Shown: positions 16,764 to 25,004, counted from the stretch's first letter. The stretch: 64,000 nucleotides of DNA from SMYC01 sp963578475 (GCA_963578475.1 CAUZCL010000002.1:117313-181312); one strand, 5' to 3'. The notes: a model not told the origin generated them from the sequence alone. A program made the numbers and translations.

Positions 16764-18188
16764 ATGTTTCGAATATCGCTCGTCGCCGGTACCGTCGTTG
16801 CGTTGTGTGCGCCTGTCTCCCGCTGTTTGCCCAGGAGTCCAAGCCAGCGCCGTCGTTCGGGCCCCGTGTGGATGCGGTGTTCTCCCGCTGGAACAGCACC
16901 AACAGCCCAGGCTGTGCGGTCTCCGTCGTCAAGGACGGCACGATCGTCTATGCGCAGGGCTATGGGATGGCGAACTCGACCACGATGTTCCCATCCGCAC
17001 CGATACCGTCTTCCACGTGGCTAGCGTGTCCAAAGAGTTCGCCGCGGACGGGATCGCGCTGCTGTTGCTAGAGGGGAAGCTCTCTCTCGACGATCCTATC
17101 CAGAAGCACTTGCCGTGGGTCGCTGATTTCGGACACGAAATCACCGTTCGCAATCTCGTACACCACAACAGCGGCTTGCGAGATCAGTGGAGCCTGCTCG
17201 GAATGTCCGGGTGGCGCTACTCGAAGGACCAGATCACGAACGACGACGTGATCTATCTGATCGAGCGGCAGCGGGACCTGAACTTCGTGCCCGGCGAACG
17301 CTATCTCTACTCCAACACCGGCTATACGCTGATGGACTTGATTGTGAAGAAGGTGAGTGGACAGTCGCTGCGGGAATTTACGACGGAGCGCATCTTCAAA
17401 CCCCTTGGCATGACGCGAACGCACTTCGCGACAATTTCTCCGAGATCGTGAAGGACCAGGCCTTCGGCTATCGCTGGGACAACGAGACAAAGGCGTTCTA
17501 TACGAGCGTGACCAACTTCGATACCGTGGGTGCGACAGCCTCCTCACGACCGTCGAGGACATGGCCCTCTGGGATCGGAACTTCATCGATTCCGTGGTCG
17601 GCGGACGGGCATTTCTAGATCTGATCCACCAGCGTGGGATTCTCAACGACGGCGAGCCTTAGGACTACGCCTTCGGATTGGTTCACGGCACCTATCGAGG
17701 GCTCCCGACCGTGGGGTATGGCGGCGCCGACGCCGGTTACCGCGCCCACTTCGTTCGTTTCCCGAACCAGGACTATAGCTTCGTAACGCTCTGTAATATC
17801 GCGCAGACGAATCCAGGGCGATTGGCGCGGATATCTATCTCGAGGAATACCTCGAGCCCGACACCGAAGAAACGACAGCGAGATGAATCCCGTCACGCTG
17901 ACGGACGAGGCCATGGCGCGCATCGAAGGCGCCTACTTCCGCGAGGATTTGGCGATCGTCCTTCGGGTCCAACGCGACAAGGGGGGCCTCCGGCTCAGCC
18001 TCGGTGGCCGACCGTTGGAGGTGATCCACACGGGCTACTACGGTGTCAGCGGCGGGGAAAACGGAAGCAAATGGGTTTCCGGCGGTGCCACGCCGAGTGC
18101 CGGCTCTCGCGTGAATCGTCCCGTTTCTCGTACGGTTCCGGCGGCTCGCATCTCGCGGCGGTATCCGGGCGGTTACAACGTCCGATAA
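16764..18188 (+). pseudogene. Heavily decayed class C beta-lactamase-like serine hydrolase
   Basis: Coherent pieces occur in all three frames in the right order: a signal (MFRISLVAGTVVALCAPVS), FGPRVDAVFSRWNSTNSPGC, FHVASVSKEFAADGIALLLL with the SxxK catalytic motif, FVPGERYLYSNTGYTLMDLI with YSN, EIVKDQAFGYRWDNETKAFY, LLTTVEDMALWDRNFIDSVV, then TAG at 17660-17662 inside GILNDGEP-DYAFGLVHG, YGGADAGYRAHFVRFPNQDY and a C-terminal lipocalin-like end (MNPVTLTDEAMARIEGAYFR). At least five frameshifts plus the nonsense codon show long-standing decay. The intact form would be a secreted S12-family hydrolase. Confidence 0.85.
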
Positions 18189-18345
18189 TAAGCATTATGT
18201 TAAATACACACGTGAATCGATTGTAGTGCTGACCGTGATTCACGGAAGCATGGATCTTCCCAATCGTCTTGGAGAACTCGTGCCACAACTAGCCGCTGAA
18301 GTCGCGATGCTGCGCAATCAGTTCGATTCCAGCCGGAAAAAGTGA
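18184..18345 (+). pseudogene. Possible C-terminal remnant of a RelE/ParE-type toxin
   Basis: An open frame beginning at the decayed hydrolase end reads DNKHYVKYTRESIVVLTVIH and GSMDLPNRLGELVPQLAAEV, ending TGA at 18343-18345. The pattern hYxVxY..(hhhh)..hHGxMDLP is the C-terminal strand pair of RelE/ParE toxins. No toxin N-terminus, start codon or antitoxin gene is present. The tail after DLP is longer than usual, so the assignment is tentative. Confidence 0.35.
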
Positions 18346-18560
18346 GGTCCCCGGCCTGGCTCAACCTCATAGAGTGTCTTCAGTGTCGAGTTGTCGAATC
18401 TCCTCATCAGAATCGTTGCCCTCAACAGCTCGAATAGCTGCTCGAGGACCTGACGCTCTTGCGGCTTTCCGCGGGCACTCTGAGCGCGGCATTGACGTAG
18501 GGCCCGCCCTCCGGATAGGCTCAGATATCGAGCATCCGTATCTAAGCGGGTCGCGGGCCC
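18346..18560. other. Intergenic stretch without recognisable gene
   Basis: These 215 bases have open frames on both strands but none gives recognisable protein sequence. They separate a toxin-like remnant on the plus strand from a phosphatase pseudogene on the minus strand. Confidence 0.4.
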
Positions 18561-19075
18561 TTAGTCCGGCTTGTTCTGTGCGACGTAGTCCTTGGCGTGT
18601 CCTTCGAGGGTTCGGAGCGCAAGCCGATTTTCTTGGCTTCTTCGAGCGCGGAGCTTTCACTCTCGCCGTTATCGAGCACCTGGTGGATGTACCACATCGC
18701 TCCGACGCGGTTTGAAGAGGCGCAGTGGACCAGGATGGGACGGTTCGCCGAGTCCGCTAGGATATCGCGAAACTTCGAGACGATCTCCGGCGAGAAACCC
18801 TCGCGTCCAACCGGGATGTTGAAGTACTCCATCCCGAGCGCTTAAACTTTGGGCTTTTCGTCGAGGCTCCCCTCTTGCTCCGTACGGAGGTTCAGTACAG
18901 CCTTGAACCCGGCCTTCTGAACGGCTTTGGGCACCGCGTCGGTCGGCTGTCCCGCGGTGGCGATGTCGGGGCGCAGCCGATAGTAGTTCGGGAGGCCTTC
19001 GAACGGGTAGGATGGTTGCGCGGCGAGGAGGCCGGCCGAAAGGAGCGTCACGAGTGCGAGGAGGTGTCTCTTCAT
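18561..19075 (-). pseudogene. Dual-specificity-phosphatase-like (Blh-type) secreted protein, inactivated
   Basis: From ATG at 19075 the frame reads a signal peptide (MKRHLLALVTLLSAGLLAAQ) and YYRLRPDIATAGQPTDAVPK, then TAA at 18842-18844. The same frame resumes with ALGMEYFNIPVGREGFSPEI and the phosphatase P-loop ILVHCASSNRVGAMW (HCxxxxR), typical of the beta-lactamase-hydrolase-like phosphatase family. The TAA could come from GAA (Glu). After KKIGLR a one-base shift is needed to reach TLEGHAKDYVAQNKPD and the stop at 18561-18563. Two independent lesions make it a pseudogene. Its start overlaps the stop of the PEGA gene (TAATG). Confidence 0.8.
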
Positions 19076-20016
19076 TACGATTTATCCAGAAAAGATCGTA
19101 CGTTCTTGTGGAAGAGAAACAAGGCGTCGGCGTCACCGCTTTGTTCGGTGAAGTTGTAGTTCCTGCCTTTTTGGACTTTCAAATTCATATTCTTCTTGAT
19201 GTAGTCGACTTCGAAGCGCTCGAGCGACCCGTATGGAATGGCAAAAGAGTCTTTGTGGTCCGTTGCGTATCGTATGCCGTTCGCGTCCGCCATCAATACT
19301 CCTTGGCACCTACCGAAGCTGTGCTTGTGGACCACGGGGATGGATTCGTTGAAACCGGCGACCGTTTGCTTGAAGTCGATCCGCACATTGCGATGGCCGG
19401 TGGTGATCGTCACCTCCTCCGCGTACATCTCATAACCGTCAGCGGAAACGGTCAACTGATGCTCCCCTGCCATGACGTCTTTGATGGTGACGGGCGTCGT
19501 GCCTTTATATCGCCTGTCGAGAAACACTGTAGCGCCAGGGATATCGCTTTGAACGCTCAAGCTCGGCGGCGTCAGGTCGAGCGACGCTCGCATCTCGGCT
19601 TTGCGTCCGGGATACACACGCACGTCCTTGACGAAATCTTCGTAGCCTTTCTTCGTTACGCGGACGCTGTACATGCCGATATGGATCTCGCTATTCTCGA
19701 AAGGTGCGGAGCCGACGAACTCGTCGTCAACATACACGGAGGCGGAATCGACATTCGCCGTCACCACGAGCGATCCGTAGGCTGGGAGATCCGCTTTGCT
19801 TGCCTTTGGCCGTCGCGGCGGAGGCGGGGCTTCATCCTCAACGACGATTGGCGGCGCCTCCACGACCACGGGCTCGGCGGTCGGACCAGAGCTATCGCTC
19901 AGGAACCAATAGGCTCCCCCTATGGCTATGAGGATAACGACCGCGAGGGCGAGGAACTTCCCTACGTCCGACGTCGACTCGCTATCGTCTGAATCGTCTG
20001 AATGTAAGAAACTCAC
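19075..20016 (-). CDS. Membrane-anchored PEGA-domain protein
   Basis: A 313-residue protein. A short acidic cytoplasmic N-terminus (HSDDSDDSESTSD, encoded by a small 9-bp tandem repeat) precedes one transmembrane helix (LALAVVILIAIGGAYWFL) and a proline-rich linker. Two PEGA-type beta modules follow: GSLVVTANVDSASVYVDDEF...GYEDFVKDVRV and LSVQSDIPGATVFLDRRYKG...ADGYEMYAEEVTI. The C-terminal about 80 residues (GIRYATDHKDSFAIPYGSLE) resemble a PH-like fold. PEGA domains are found in envelope-associated proteins; no enzymatic role is known. It is the first gene of a pair with the broken phosphatase. Confidence 0.8.
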   Translation of the reverse strand: MSFLHSDDSDDSESTSDVGKFLALAVVILIAIGGAYWFLSDSSGPTAEPVVVEAPPIVVEDEAPPPPRRPKASKADLPAYGSLVVTANVDSASVYVDDEFVGSAPFENSEIHIGMYSVRVTKKGYEDFVKDVRVYPGRKAEMRASLDLTPPSLSVQSDIPGATVFLDRRYKGTTPVTIKDVMAGEHQLTVSADGYEMYAEEVTITTGHRNVRIDFKQTVAGFNESIPVVHKHSFGRCQGVLMADANGIRYATDHKDSFAIPYGSLERFEVDYIKKNMNLKVQKGRNYNFTEQSGDADALFLFHKNVRSFLDKS

Positions 20017-20054
20017 GGAACGATTCTAGCACGCGAAAACTGGCCGTTTGACGC

Positions 20055-20566
20055 TCAGCCTGGACGCCTGCTGACGACGAAACCGCAGCAGTCGTCGCCT
20101 TTGGCCATACACTGTACTTCCATACCGTCCGTCTCTTTGTCGAATAGAGTCATGGCGGCTCCCTGGAGAAATCCCAGCACTGTGTAGCAGATGGGCTGCG
20201 TGGACGGGCCATAGGCTTTCGTGAAAGGTGAGCCAACAATCTTGAACACGGCCTCTTCGTTGTCGAGGTTGACCATCTCCGTCGACGTTGCCCCCCGGCC
20301 GGACTCGCTCAGCATGAGGCGACCGCGCGCACGACTTCTTCCGGCGAGTAGCTGAACACGTCGCGGTAACGACCCGCTAGAGAAGCACCGTCGCCGAACG
20401 CCGTCTGGGTCATGATCTCAGCGACTTCCTGGGGCAGATGACCTTCGATATTTTTTTGGAGCTCAACCAAGAGGGCTGGCGACATCATCACGTATCGGGC
20501 GGCCTGAAGCGACAGCGATCCAAGTTCGGGGTCGAATGTAAGGTTGCCTAGAAGTTGGTTAGCTCG
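20055..20566 (-). pseudogene. Frameshifted V4R-domain protein
   Basis: The upstream frame reads GNLTFDPELGSLSLQAARYV, MMSPALLVELQKNIEGHLPQ and SYSPEEVVRAVAS, ending at a TGA at 20309. A one-base shift at about 20312 gives MLSESGRGATSTEMVNLDNE, TQPICYTVLGFLQGAAMTLF and MEVQCMAKGDDCCGFVV, the Cys-rich ligand-binding end of V4R (4-vinyl reductase) domains. The upstream piece also has no convincing start codon next to the flavin reductase. V4R modules sense small hydrophobic ligands or bind metals. One frameshift is certain; the exact 5' end is not. Confidence 0.65.
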
Positions 20567-20569
20567 GAC

Positions 20570-21040
20570 TCACCTCTTGTGAACCGTCTCGCCAAGCGTC
20601 CAATATTCGCGAGCGCAAAAGACTAAAGGTTTGCCTTCATCTCCCATCTCAGCGCGTTCGACCTCTCCGAAAAAGACGGTGTGATCCCCCTGCTCCGTTT
20701 CCCCTACGACTCTGCAATACAAGTAGCCAAGACAGCCGTCAAGCTTGGGCGAGGTGTACTCGGCGAACTGCTCCTCAGAGTTGAGCTTGGGGCTCGCGAA
20801 ATGGTCAGAGACGGCGCCTTGCTTCTCGGAGAGTACGTTCACCACGAACGGCCCCTTGGCGATGGCGCTGTGGGCACGAGATTCTTTCATGATGCAGACC
20901 AGGATGCGAGGCGGCGTCAAACTGACCGACGTGAACGAGCTCACGGTGACTCCCCGCGGCCCTTCATCCCCCTCGGCCGTAACAACCACGACACCTTGCG
21001 GGAATCCGCGCATCACGTCCCGAAGCGAAATTTCACTCAT
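20570..21040 (-). CDS. Flavin reductase-like (FMN-binding split-barrel) protein
   Basis: A 156-residue protein, MSEISLRDVMRGFPQGVVVV..., with the flavin-reductase pattern: GVTVSSFTSVSLTPPRILVC, KGPFVVNVLSEKQGAVSDHF and GDHTVFFGEVERAEMG. Family members are FMN:NAD(P)H reductases or small components of two-component monooxygenases. The ATG at 21040 lies a few bases after the end of the OsmC-like frame, suggesting cotranscription with it. Domain length is complete and no lesion is visible. Confidence 0.85.
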   Translation of the reverse strand: MSEISLRDVMRGFPQGVVVVTAEGDEGPRGVTVSSFTSVSLTPPRILVCIMKESRAHSAIAKGPFVVNVLSEKQGAVSDHFASPKLNSEEQFAEYTSPKLDGCLGYLYCRVVGETEQGDHTVFFGEVERAEMGDEGKPLVFCAREYWTLGETVHKR

Positions 21041-21044
21041 TTTG

Positions 21045-21287
21045 CTATTTCCCCAGTCTTCATCGTTCTTCGACTTCCAGCGCGCGCCCTAGGGTTCCCG
21101 TCAATCACACGCCGACGGCGCCCACAATGTAGTCGAGGGTCGCCGGAAACTCTGCCTCGGGTTCCACCTCGTAGAATTCTTTGATCCCGAAATGGACCGG
21201 GGCTTCGAACCCCTCGATATAGGCCTGTCGATGTGGTCCTTTGTCTTTCTCGATTCGTACTCGCGAAGTATGAATGAGCTTGGGCAT
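21045..21287 (-). pseudogene. Truncated OsmC-like gene with in-frame UGA at the catalytic cysteine position (candidate Sec)
   Basis: From ATG at 21287 the frame reads MPKLIHTSRVRIEKDKGPHR, QAYIEGFEAPVHFGIKEFYE and FPATLDYIVGAVGV, then TGA at 21105-21107, then LTGTLGRALEVEER, a second TGA at 21060-21062 and TAG at 21045-21047. In OsmC-family proteins this block reads 'TLDYxVxAxGGC(L)TGTFxxALE', so the first TGA falls exactly on the catalytic Cys. OsmC-like proteins have been reported among bacterial selenoprotein families, so read-through as selenocysteine is possible. The C-terminal half of the fold is missing, so the gene is truncated in any case and I record it as a pseudogene. Confidence 0.6.
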
Positions 21288-21290
21288 GGC

Positions 21291-21731
21291 TCAGCTACTC
21301 ACGTAAACGTAGTCCCTCATGATATTGGTTTCATCGAAATAGATGAAATAGATCATGTCCCCCGCAGCGTAGAGCCGCAATTGGGGCCATTGGTGCGCCT
21401 TGCCGATAATGTCTTCCGCGCGGTCAGACGCCCAGGTCGAGACCGCACGCTCGAGATCTTCGTCCGACTCCACGATGGCGACCAACGGAGCTTTTTCCTT
21501 CAGCCCTTCGGTGACTTGGTAGACGGTCGGGGTTTGCACGAGAATCCGACGTAGCCGCGTGTCGTGTAGGTTCTTGCGTCGGACATCGTAGCCCAGTTTC
21601 CCAAGATATAACGCCGTGCCGAGCCCTGCGATCGCCACGGCAGCCGCGACTCCAAGAGCAATGGCAACACGTTTTACTGGCGTTGATTCCCGCTTTTCGA
21701 AGGCAAGTAACTGAAACTCCAGATGGGCCAT
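21291..21731 (-). CDS. Single-pass membrane protein of unknown function
   Basis: A 146-residue protein: a 20-residue N-terminal cytoplasmic part (MAHLEFQLLAFEKRESTPVK), one transmembrane helix (VAIALGVAAAVAIAGLGTAL), and a soluble domain with LVQTPTVYQVTEGLKEKAPL and LYAAGDMIYFIYFDETNIMR. No family is recognised. The stop lies 3 nt before the ATG of the OsmC-like gene, and both read leftwards, so it probably heads a unit of membrane protein, OsmC-like protein and flavin reductase. Confidence 0.7.
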   Translation of the reverse strand: MAHLEFQLLAFEKRESTPVKRVAIALGVAAAVAIAGLGTALYLGKLGYDVRRKNLHDTRLRRILVQTPTVYQVTEGLKEKAPLVAIVESDEDLERAVSTWASDRAEDIIGKAHQWPQLRLYAAGDMIYFIYFDETNIMRDYVYVSS

Positions 21732-21782
21732 TTCCCTATCTTAACGGTTTAGGCCAAGTTAGATGAAGTGATACTTGAGGTA

Positions 21783-22322
21783 CTATTTAGTCTCGAAAAT
21801 TCCCGGGTAGAGCATTTCTACTTCGGCCCCTGGCGCCACTGCCGTCACCGAGAGCTCGAGCTCTTCTGATGCGGGAGCACTGCACGCGAAATCTGTGCAG
21901 ATTTGATAGCGCACGTCCGCCCTTATGGAGTGCTCCCCAGTCACCGCATCCTTCGAAAACGTAACGGGAATGCGTATCGCCACACTACCTTCGTACAGGG
22001 CGTAGGTTCCTAGGCCAGACAAGTCGCGCGTGACCGTAGGAGGGAAGGACGGCTCCCCTACTTTGATGTTGTCTCCCGAAACGGACACCTCGGTGCGGCT
22101 TGGTTCCGGCTCTTCAGGACCATAGAGGTGGTAACCCTCTTCAATATCCACAACGACGGCGACTTCCAACGCGTCGCCGGGTCGAATCGGTTGCTGGGAC
22201 GCGAGGAGCTCGAACTTGACGGAGCCATCCCAATCCGGAATCTCGAATTGCTGCGCTGCAACGCCTGAGCCGAGCGCCAAGCCTATTGAGATAAGGGCGG
22301 CGAACATGTGTCGTTTATTCAT
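21783..22322 (-). CDS. DsbD N-terminal (alpha) domain-like periplasmic protein
   Basis: A 179-residue protein with a signal peptide (MNKRHMFAALISIGLALGSG). The mature part is an immunoglobulin-like domain: SQQPIRPGDALEVAVVVDIE, EEGYHLYGPEEPEPSR, YALYEGSVAIRIPV and RADVRYQICTDFACSAPASE. The CTDFAC pair corresponds to the redox-active cysteines of the DsbD alpha domain, which passes electrons from the membrane to periplasmic thiol partners. The DsbD membrane and gamma domains are absent, so it needs another reductant. The ATG at 22322 directly follows the redoxin remnant, which suggests an original redoxin-DsbD-alpha pair. Confidence 0.78.
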   Translation of the reverse strand: MNKRHMFAALISIGLALGSGVAAQQFEIPDWDGSVKFELLASQQPIRPGDALEVAVVVDIEEGYHLYGPEEPEPSRTEVSVSGDNIKVGEPSFPPTVTRDLSGLGTYALYEGSVAIRIPVTFSKDAVTGEHSIRADVRYQICTDFACSAPASEELELSVTAVAPGAEVEMLYPGIFETK

Positions 22323-22861
22323 TTGAGTTTCTTCAGCTCCTCGATAATCATCGCGGGGGGGCGTACGCTCTCGATAGTTAACCCAAACGTTGACGAAGCG
22401 CACGATACCCTCTTCGTCCACGATGATCGTAGCGGGATGCGGGATGCCCTACATGGACTCGCGGCCGACGTGTGGGTTCAGAGGTCCGTAGGCGTCGATG
22501 GCTGGAGCCCCGTCACACAGGATGGGATAGGACCAATTCTGTTCCTCGAGCCAACTTGCCGTCTCTGCCGCGTCATATTTCGAAATGCCGAGAATGATCG
22601 CGACAGCGTTCTCGATCGCTGTTTTTGGACTCTTGCAGCTCACCGAGCTGCTTTTTGCAAAACGGTCACCAATCGCCGCTGCGGAAGAGCTCGAGGACGA
22701 CAGCTTTCTCACCGCGATAGCTCGAAAGCGTGTACGTTTTGCCAGTAGAGTCGTGGAGCGTAAAATCCGGAGCAGAGTCTCCAACCGCGACACTCGTTTG
22801 GCGCCAGCAAACGGTACGACCAACAACAATAGTCGGATTGTTTTAAGGAAGGTTTTATCAT
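22321..22861 (-). pseudogene. Decayed redoxin (AhpC/TSA-type) with UGA in the CxxC motif (candidate ancestral selenoprotein)
   Basis: Pieces in order: a signal-like KTFLKTIRLLLLVVPFAGAK, VAVGDSAPDFTLHDSTGKTY, GEKAVVLELFRSGDW, TGA at 22666-22668, PFCKKQLGELQESK, then in another frame TAIENAVAIILGISKYDAAE and SYPILCDGAPAIDAYG, a TAG after GRESM, and GIPHPATIIVDEEGIVRFVN to EELKKLK next to the DsbD-alpha start. Homologues have WCPFC, so the UGA replaces the first Cys. Downstream of it CAGCTC-GGT-GAGCTG forms a perfect 6-bp stem with its loop 21 nt after the UGA. Shifts occur at A-runs and a run of seven C, and there is a TAG, so the gene is not functional as sequenced. Confidence 0.7.
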
Positions 22862-22889
22862 TCTCTGCGCACTATAGCACAGCGAATAC

Positions 22890-23270
22890 TAGGTTTGTGT
22901 GAAGCGTTGCACTTCCTGGGCGCCACGCAAGTAGCCAGCGATACGACTCAGGAGACCATCCTCTGTGGCCTCGGCCGACGGACTCGAAACGGGTCCGCTC
23001 GACGGGGCGTGCGATTGCTCGTACGAGGCTTTGAGGTCGGTGATCACTTCCTAAGGATTCAGCCCAAGACAACGTGCATACGCTTTAGTGAAGCTCTGGA
23101 AGTAGAACTCCCCGGGGAAACGGTCGAAGCGTTCTTCCTCGAGATCATCGAGGTACGTAATGCTAATGCGGGTTTCGTTCGCGATACGCCGGAGTCTGAT
23201 GTGCTTGGATTCCTCTAAAGTGTGTCACTCCCCCGGGTTCGAGCTCAACTTGTTTCGAATTTGGTAGCGA
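22890..23270 (-). pseudogene. RodZ-like helix-turn-helix protein remnant
   Basis: The frame LEESKHIRLRRIANETRISI, TYLDDLEEERFDRFPGEFYF and QSFTKAYARCLGLNP matches the N-terminal HTH of RodZ/cytoskeletal-regulator proteins ('LEEIAxxTKIsxxYLxALExxxfdxLPgxvfxxgFvraYAxxLgLd'). It is interrupted by TAG at 23051-23053 (followed in frame by EVITDLKASYEQ) and by a TGA just before HTLEESK. The usual transmembrane and C-terminal domains are not recognisable. Two nonsense codons make it a pseudogene. Confidence 0.65.
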
Positions 23271-23428
23271 ACTCGCGGACTAATGACTGGGAATCTCGAC
23301 TTCGTACGGCGCTTCCGAGAAGATATCAAAGACGGTAAATATATGTCAACAGGAAATCCACAGCCTAACTCATAGATGGCGTTTTTTTCTTGTGGAATTC
23401 TAGTCCTGTCAGCTCGATGCTCGAGCAA

Positions 23429-24250
23429 CTAGTCTTCCTGTTCGAGCTCAATAATCAATGTGCGTAGCGCTTCGATGATCTCTTTGCGTTCCACCTGGTT
23501 CTTGCGGAACGTCATTTGAAGGCGAAACGGATTGCCCCGTGGGTCATATTTGAAGACGAAGTTCTTGGGGCGTCCACGGCTCGGTTTGCGCGCTGCTGCC
23601 CTTACCGCATCCCGATTGAGATTGCCAGTAGATATCTTCTCGATGAGCGCCGTCATTTTCTCAGGGCTACCTTGTCTAACTATATTTAATAACAATGACT
23701 TAGAGTGGATGTCGGCGAGCAGACAAAGGTTCTTGATGTCCTCGGGCATGACGTTGAGACTGAGCGTCTCCGTGATACTCGTTCTTGATTTTCCAATGCG
23801 CTTCGAGAGCGCGTCATGCGTATAGTTATGCTCGCTCACCAATTGCCCAAACGCTTCGGCTTCTTCAAACGGAGTCAAATCCTTTCGTTGTATGTTTTCG
23901 ATGAGCGCGAGCTCGATAGTTTCGCTGTCGTCGACGTTGCGCTCAACACAAGGGAGCTCTCGGAGCCCAGCTTGCAAGGCGGCTTGGAAACGTCTCTCCC
24001 CTGAAATAATCTGGAAGGCGCCACCGCGACGCCGAACGATAAGTGGCTCGAGAATGCCCTTCTCCCTAATCGACGCCGTGAGATCTCCTAGGTTCCCCAT
24101 TTGCTGACGAGGTTGATTCGGGTTGGGCGTAATTTGCTCGATCGAGATCATGCGACCTATCGGCGTTCCCCGGGCGGGCCCGAGCTCGTCAACAAAGTGA
24201 GCTTCGTTGCGAAACTTTACCGTTGTCGGCAATCCAACTTTTCTAGACAC
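23429..24250 (-). CDS. parB: Chromosome partitioning protein ParB
   Basis: A 273-residue protein with the ParB/Spo0J plan. The N-terminal CTP-binding domain has MISIEQITPNPNQPRQQMGN and IISGERRFQAALQAGL (the GERRxRA box), the HTH region has LSKRIGKSRTSITETLSLNV, and a C-terminal dimerisation segment ends RTLIIELEQED. It binds parS centromere sites and works with the ParA ATPase encoded just upstream (8-nt overlap). The C-terminal part (GNPFRLQMTFRKNQVERKEI) is typical of the acidobacterial/deltaproteobacterial variants. No parS 16-mer was recognised in the window by eye. Confidence 0.93.
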   Translation of the reverse strand: MSRKVGLPTTVKFRNEAHFVDELGPARGTPIGRMISIEQITPNPNQPRQQMGNLGDLTASIREKGILEPLIVRRRGGAFQIISGERRFQAALQAGLRELPCVERNVDDSETIELALIENIQRKDLTPFEEAEAFGQLVSEHNYTHDALSKRIGKSRTSITETLSLNVMPEDIKNLCLLADIHSKSLLLNIVRQGSPEKMTALIEKISTGNLNRDAVRAAARKPSRGRPKNFVFKYDPRGNPFRLQMTFRKNQVERKEIIEALRTLIIELEQED

Positions 24251-25004
24251 GGGACATCACCTCTTCTGAAAGGCTGTAGTACTCGAACGCGCCACTAGAG
24301 TGTGGCGCAAAGCTGAAGATCGATTCTTTGTAAGCGGGACTCTCCTCAAGACGAATGCTCCGGCTGATCACCGTCTTGAACACTTTGTCCCCGAACGCTT
24401 GTTGAATTTTCTCAGCAACGTGGCGCGAGAGTGTTGTTCGTTTGTCGTGCAACGTAATAACCACTCCGATCACTTGGAGATCAGGATTCGGACGGGACTT
24501 GACTTTCTTTAAGGTCTCCAAGAGGTCGTCCGTGCCTTCGAGTGCGTAATACGAAGACTGGATCGGAATGAGCAGATGCGATGCCGCCACCAACGCGTTG
24601 ACGGTGATGAGCCCGAGCGTAGGCGGCGTATCGATGATGATGAAATCATACTCGCTGCGCACGGACTCGAGACGATCCCTCAAGCGGAAATGCGCATCAA
24701 AGTCGCCGATGAGTTTGCTTTCGAGCTTGGCGAGCGAGATGCGCGACGGCACGACCCAAAGGTGGTCGAGCTCCGCTTTGTAGATGACCTCCTTGAGCTG
24801 CGTGGTCGTACCGGTCAACGCGTCATAAATGGACTTATCGACGGATTCGTCGTGAAGAAATGAAATGGTTGAGTTGCCTTGAGGGTCCATGTCCACGAGC
24901 AACGTCTTCTTCTTTTTAGCCGCGAGCGCAGCGGCGAGATTGATGGCGGTAGTCGTCTTCCCTACACCGCCTTTTTGATTTGCAATCGTTATGACAACGG
25001 TCAC
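24243..25004 (-). CDS. parA: Chromosome partitioning ATPase ParA
   Basis: A 253-residue ParA/Soj ATPase. The deviant Walker A motif ANQKGGVGKTTTAINLA is followed by LLVDMDPQGNSTISFL (Walker A') and YDFIIIDTPPTLGLITVNAL (Walker B). The start is GTG at 25004, two codons before the first beta strand; the upstream frame is not protein-like. Its 3' end overlaps parB by 8 nt. It binds nucleoid DNA in the ATP state and is stimulated by ParB. Confidence 0.94.
   Translation of the reverse strand: MTVVITIANQKGGVGKTTTAINLAAALAAKKKKTLLVDMDPQGNSTISFLHDESVDKSIYDALTGTTTQLKEVIYKAELDHLWVVPSRISLAKLESKLIGDFDAHFRLRDRLESVRSEYDFIIIDTPPTLGLITVNALVAASHLLIPIQSSYYALEGTDDLLETLKKVKSRPNPDLQVIGVVITLHDKRTTLSRHVAEKIQQAFGDKVFKTVISRSIRLEESPAYKESIFSFAPHSSGAFEYYSLSEEVMSRV

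Noticed and set aside
20309..20315. TGA in the V4R gene as another selenocysteine codon
   Set aside because: The text resumes in a different frame (MLSESGRG), so a one-base deletion explains it; the aligned residue is not a catalytic Cys.
23051..23053. TAG in the RodZ-like gene (and TAGs in other genes) as pyrrolysine or stop reassignment
   Set aside because: TAG and TAA occur in several clearly decayed genes at non-conserved positions, while intact genes end normally in TAA, TAG and TGA; a recoded stop is not needed.
1..23400. All frameshifts being sequencing errors
   Set aside because: Several lesions are nonsense codons, large deletions or a 23-bp duplication, and essential genes in the same window have none; only some indels (the A-run and C7 in the redoxin) look like possible homopolymer errors.
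23236..23428. Replication origin or DnaA boxes next to parB
   Set aside because: Only one loose match to a DnaA box (AAATCCACA) was seen, with no cluster, no dnaA/dnaN/gidB and no AT-rich unwinding region.
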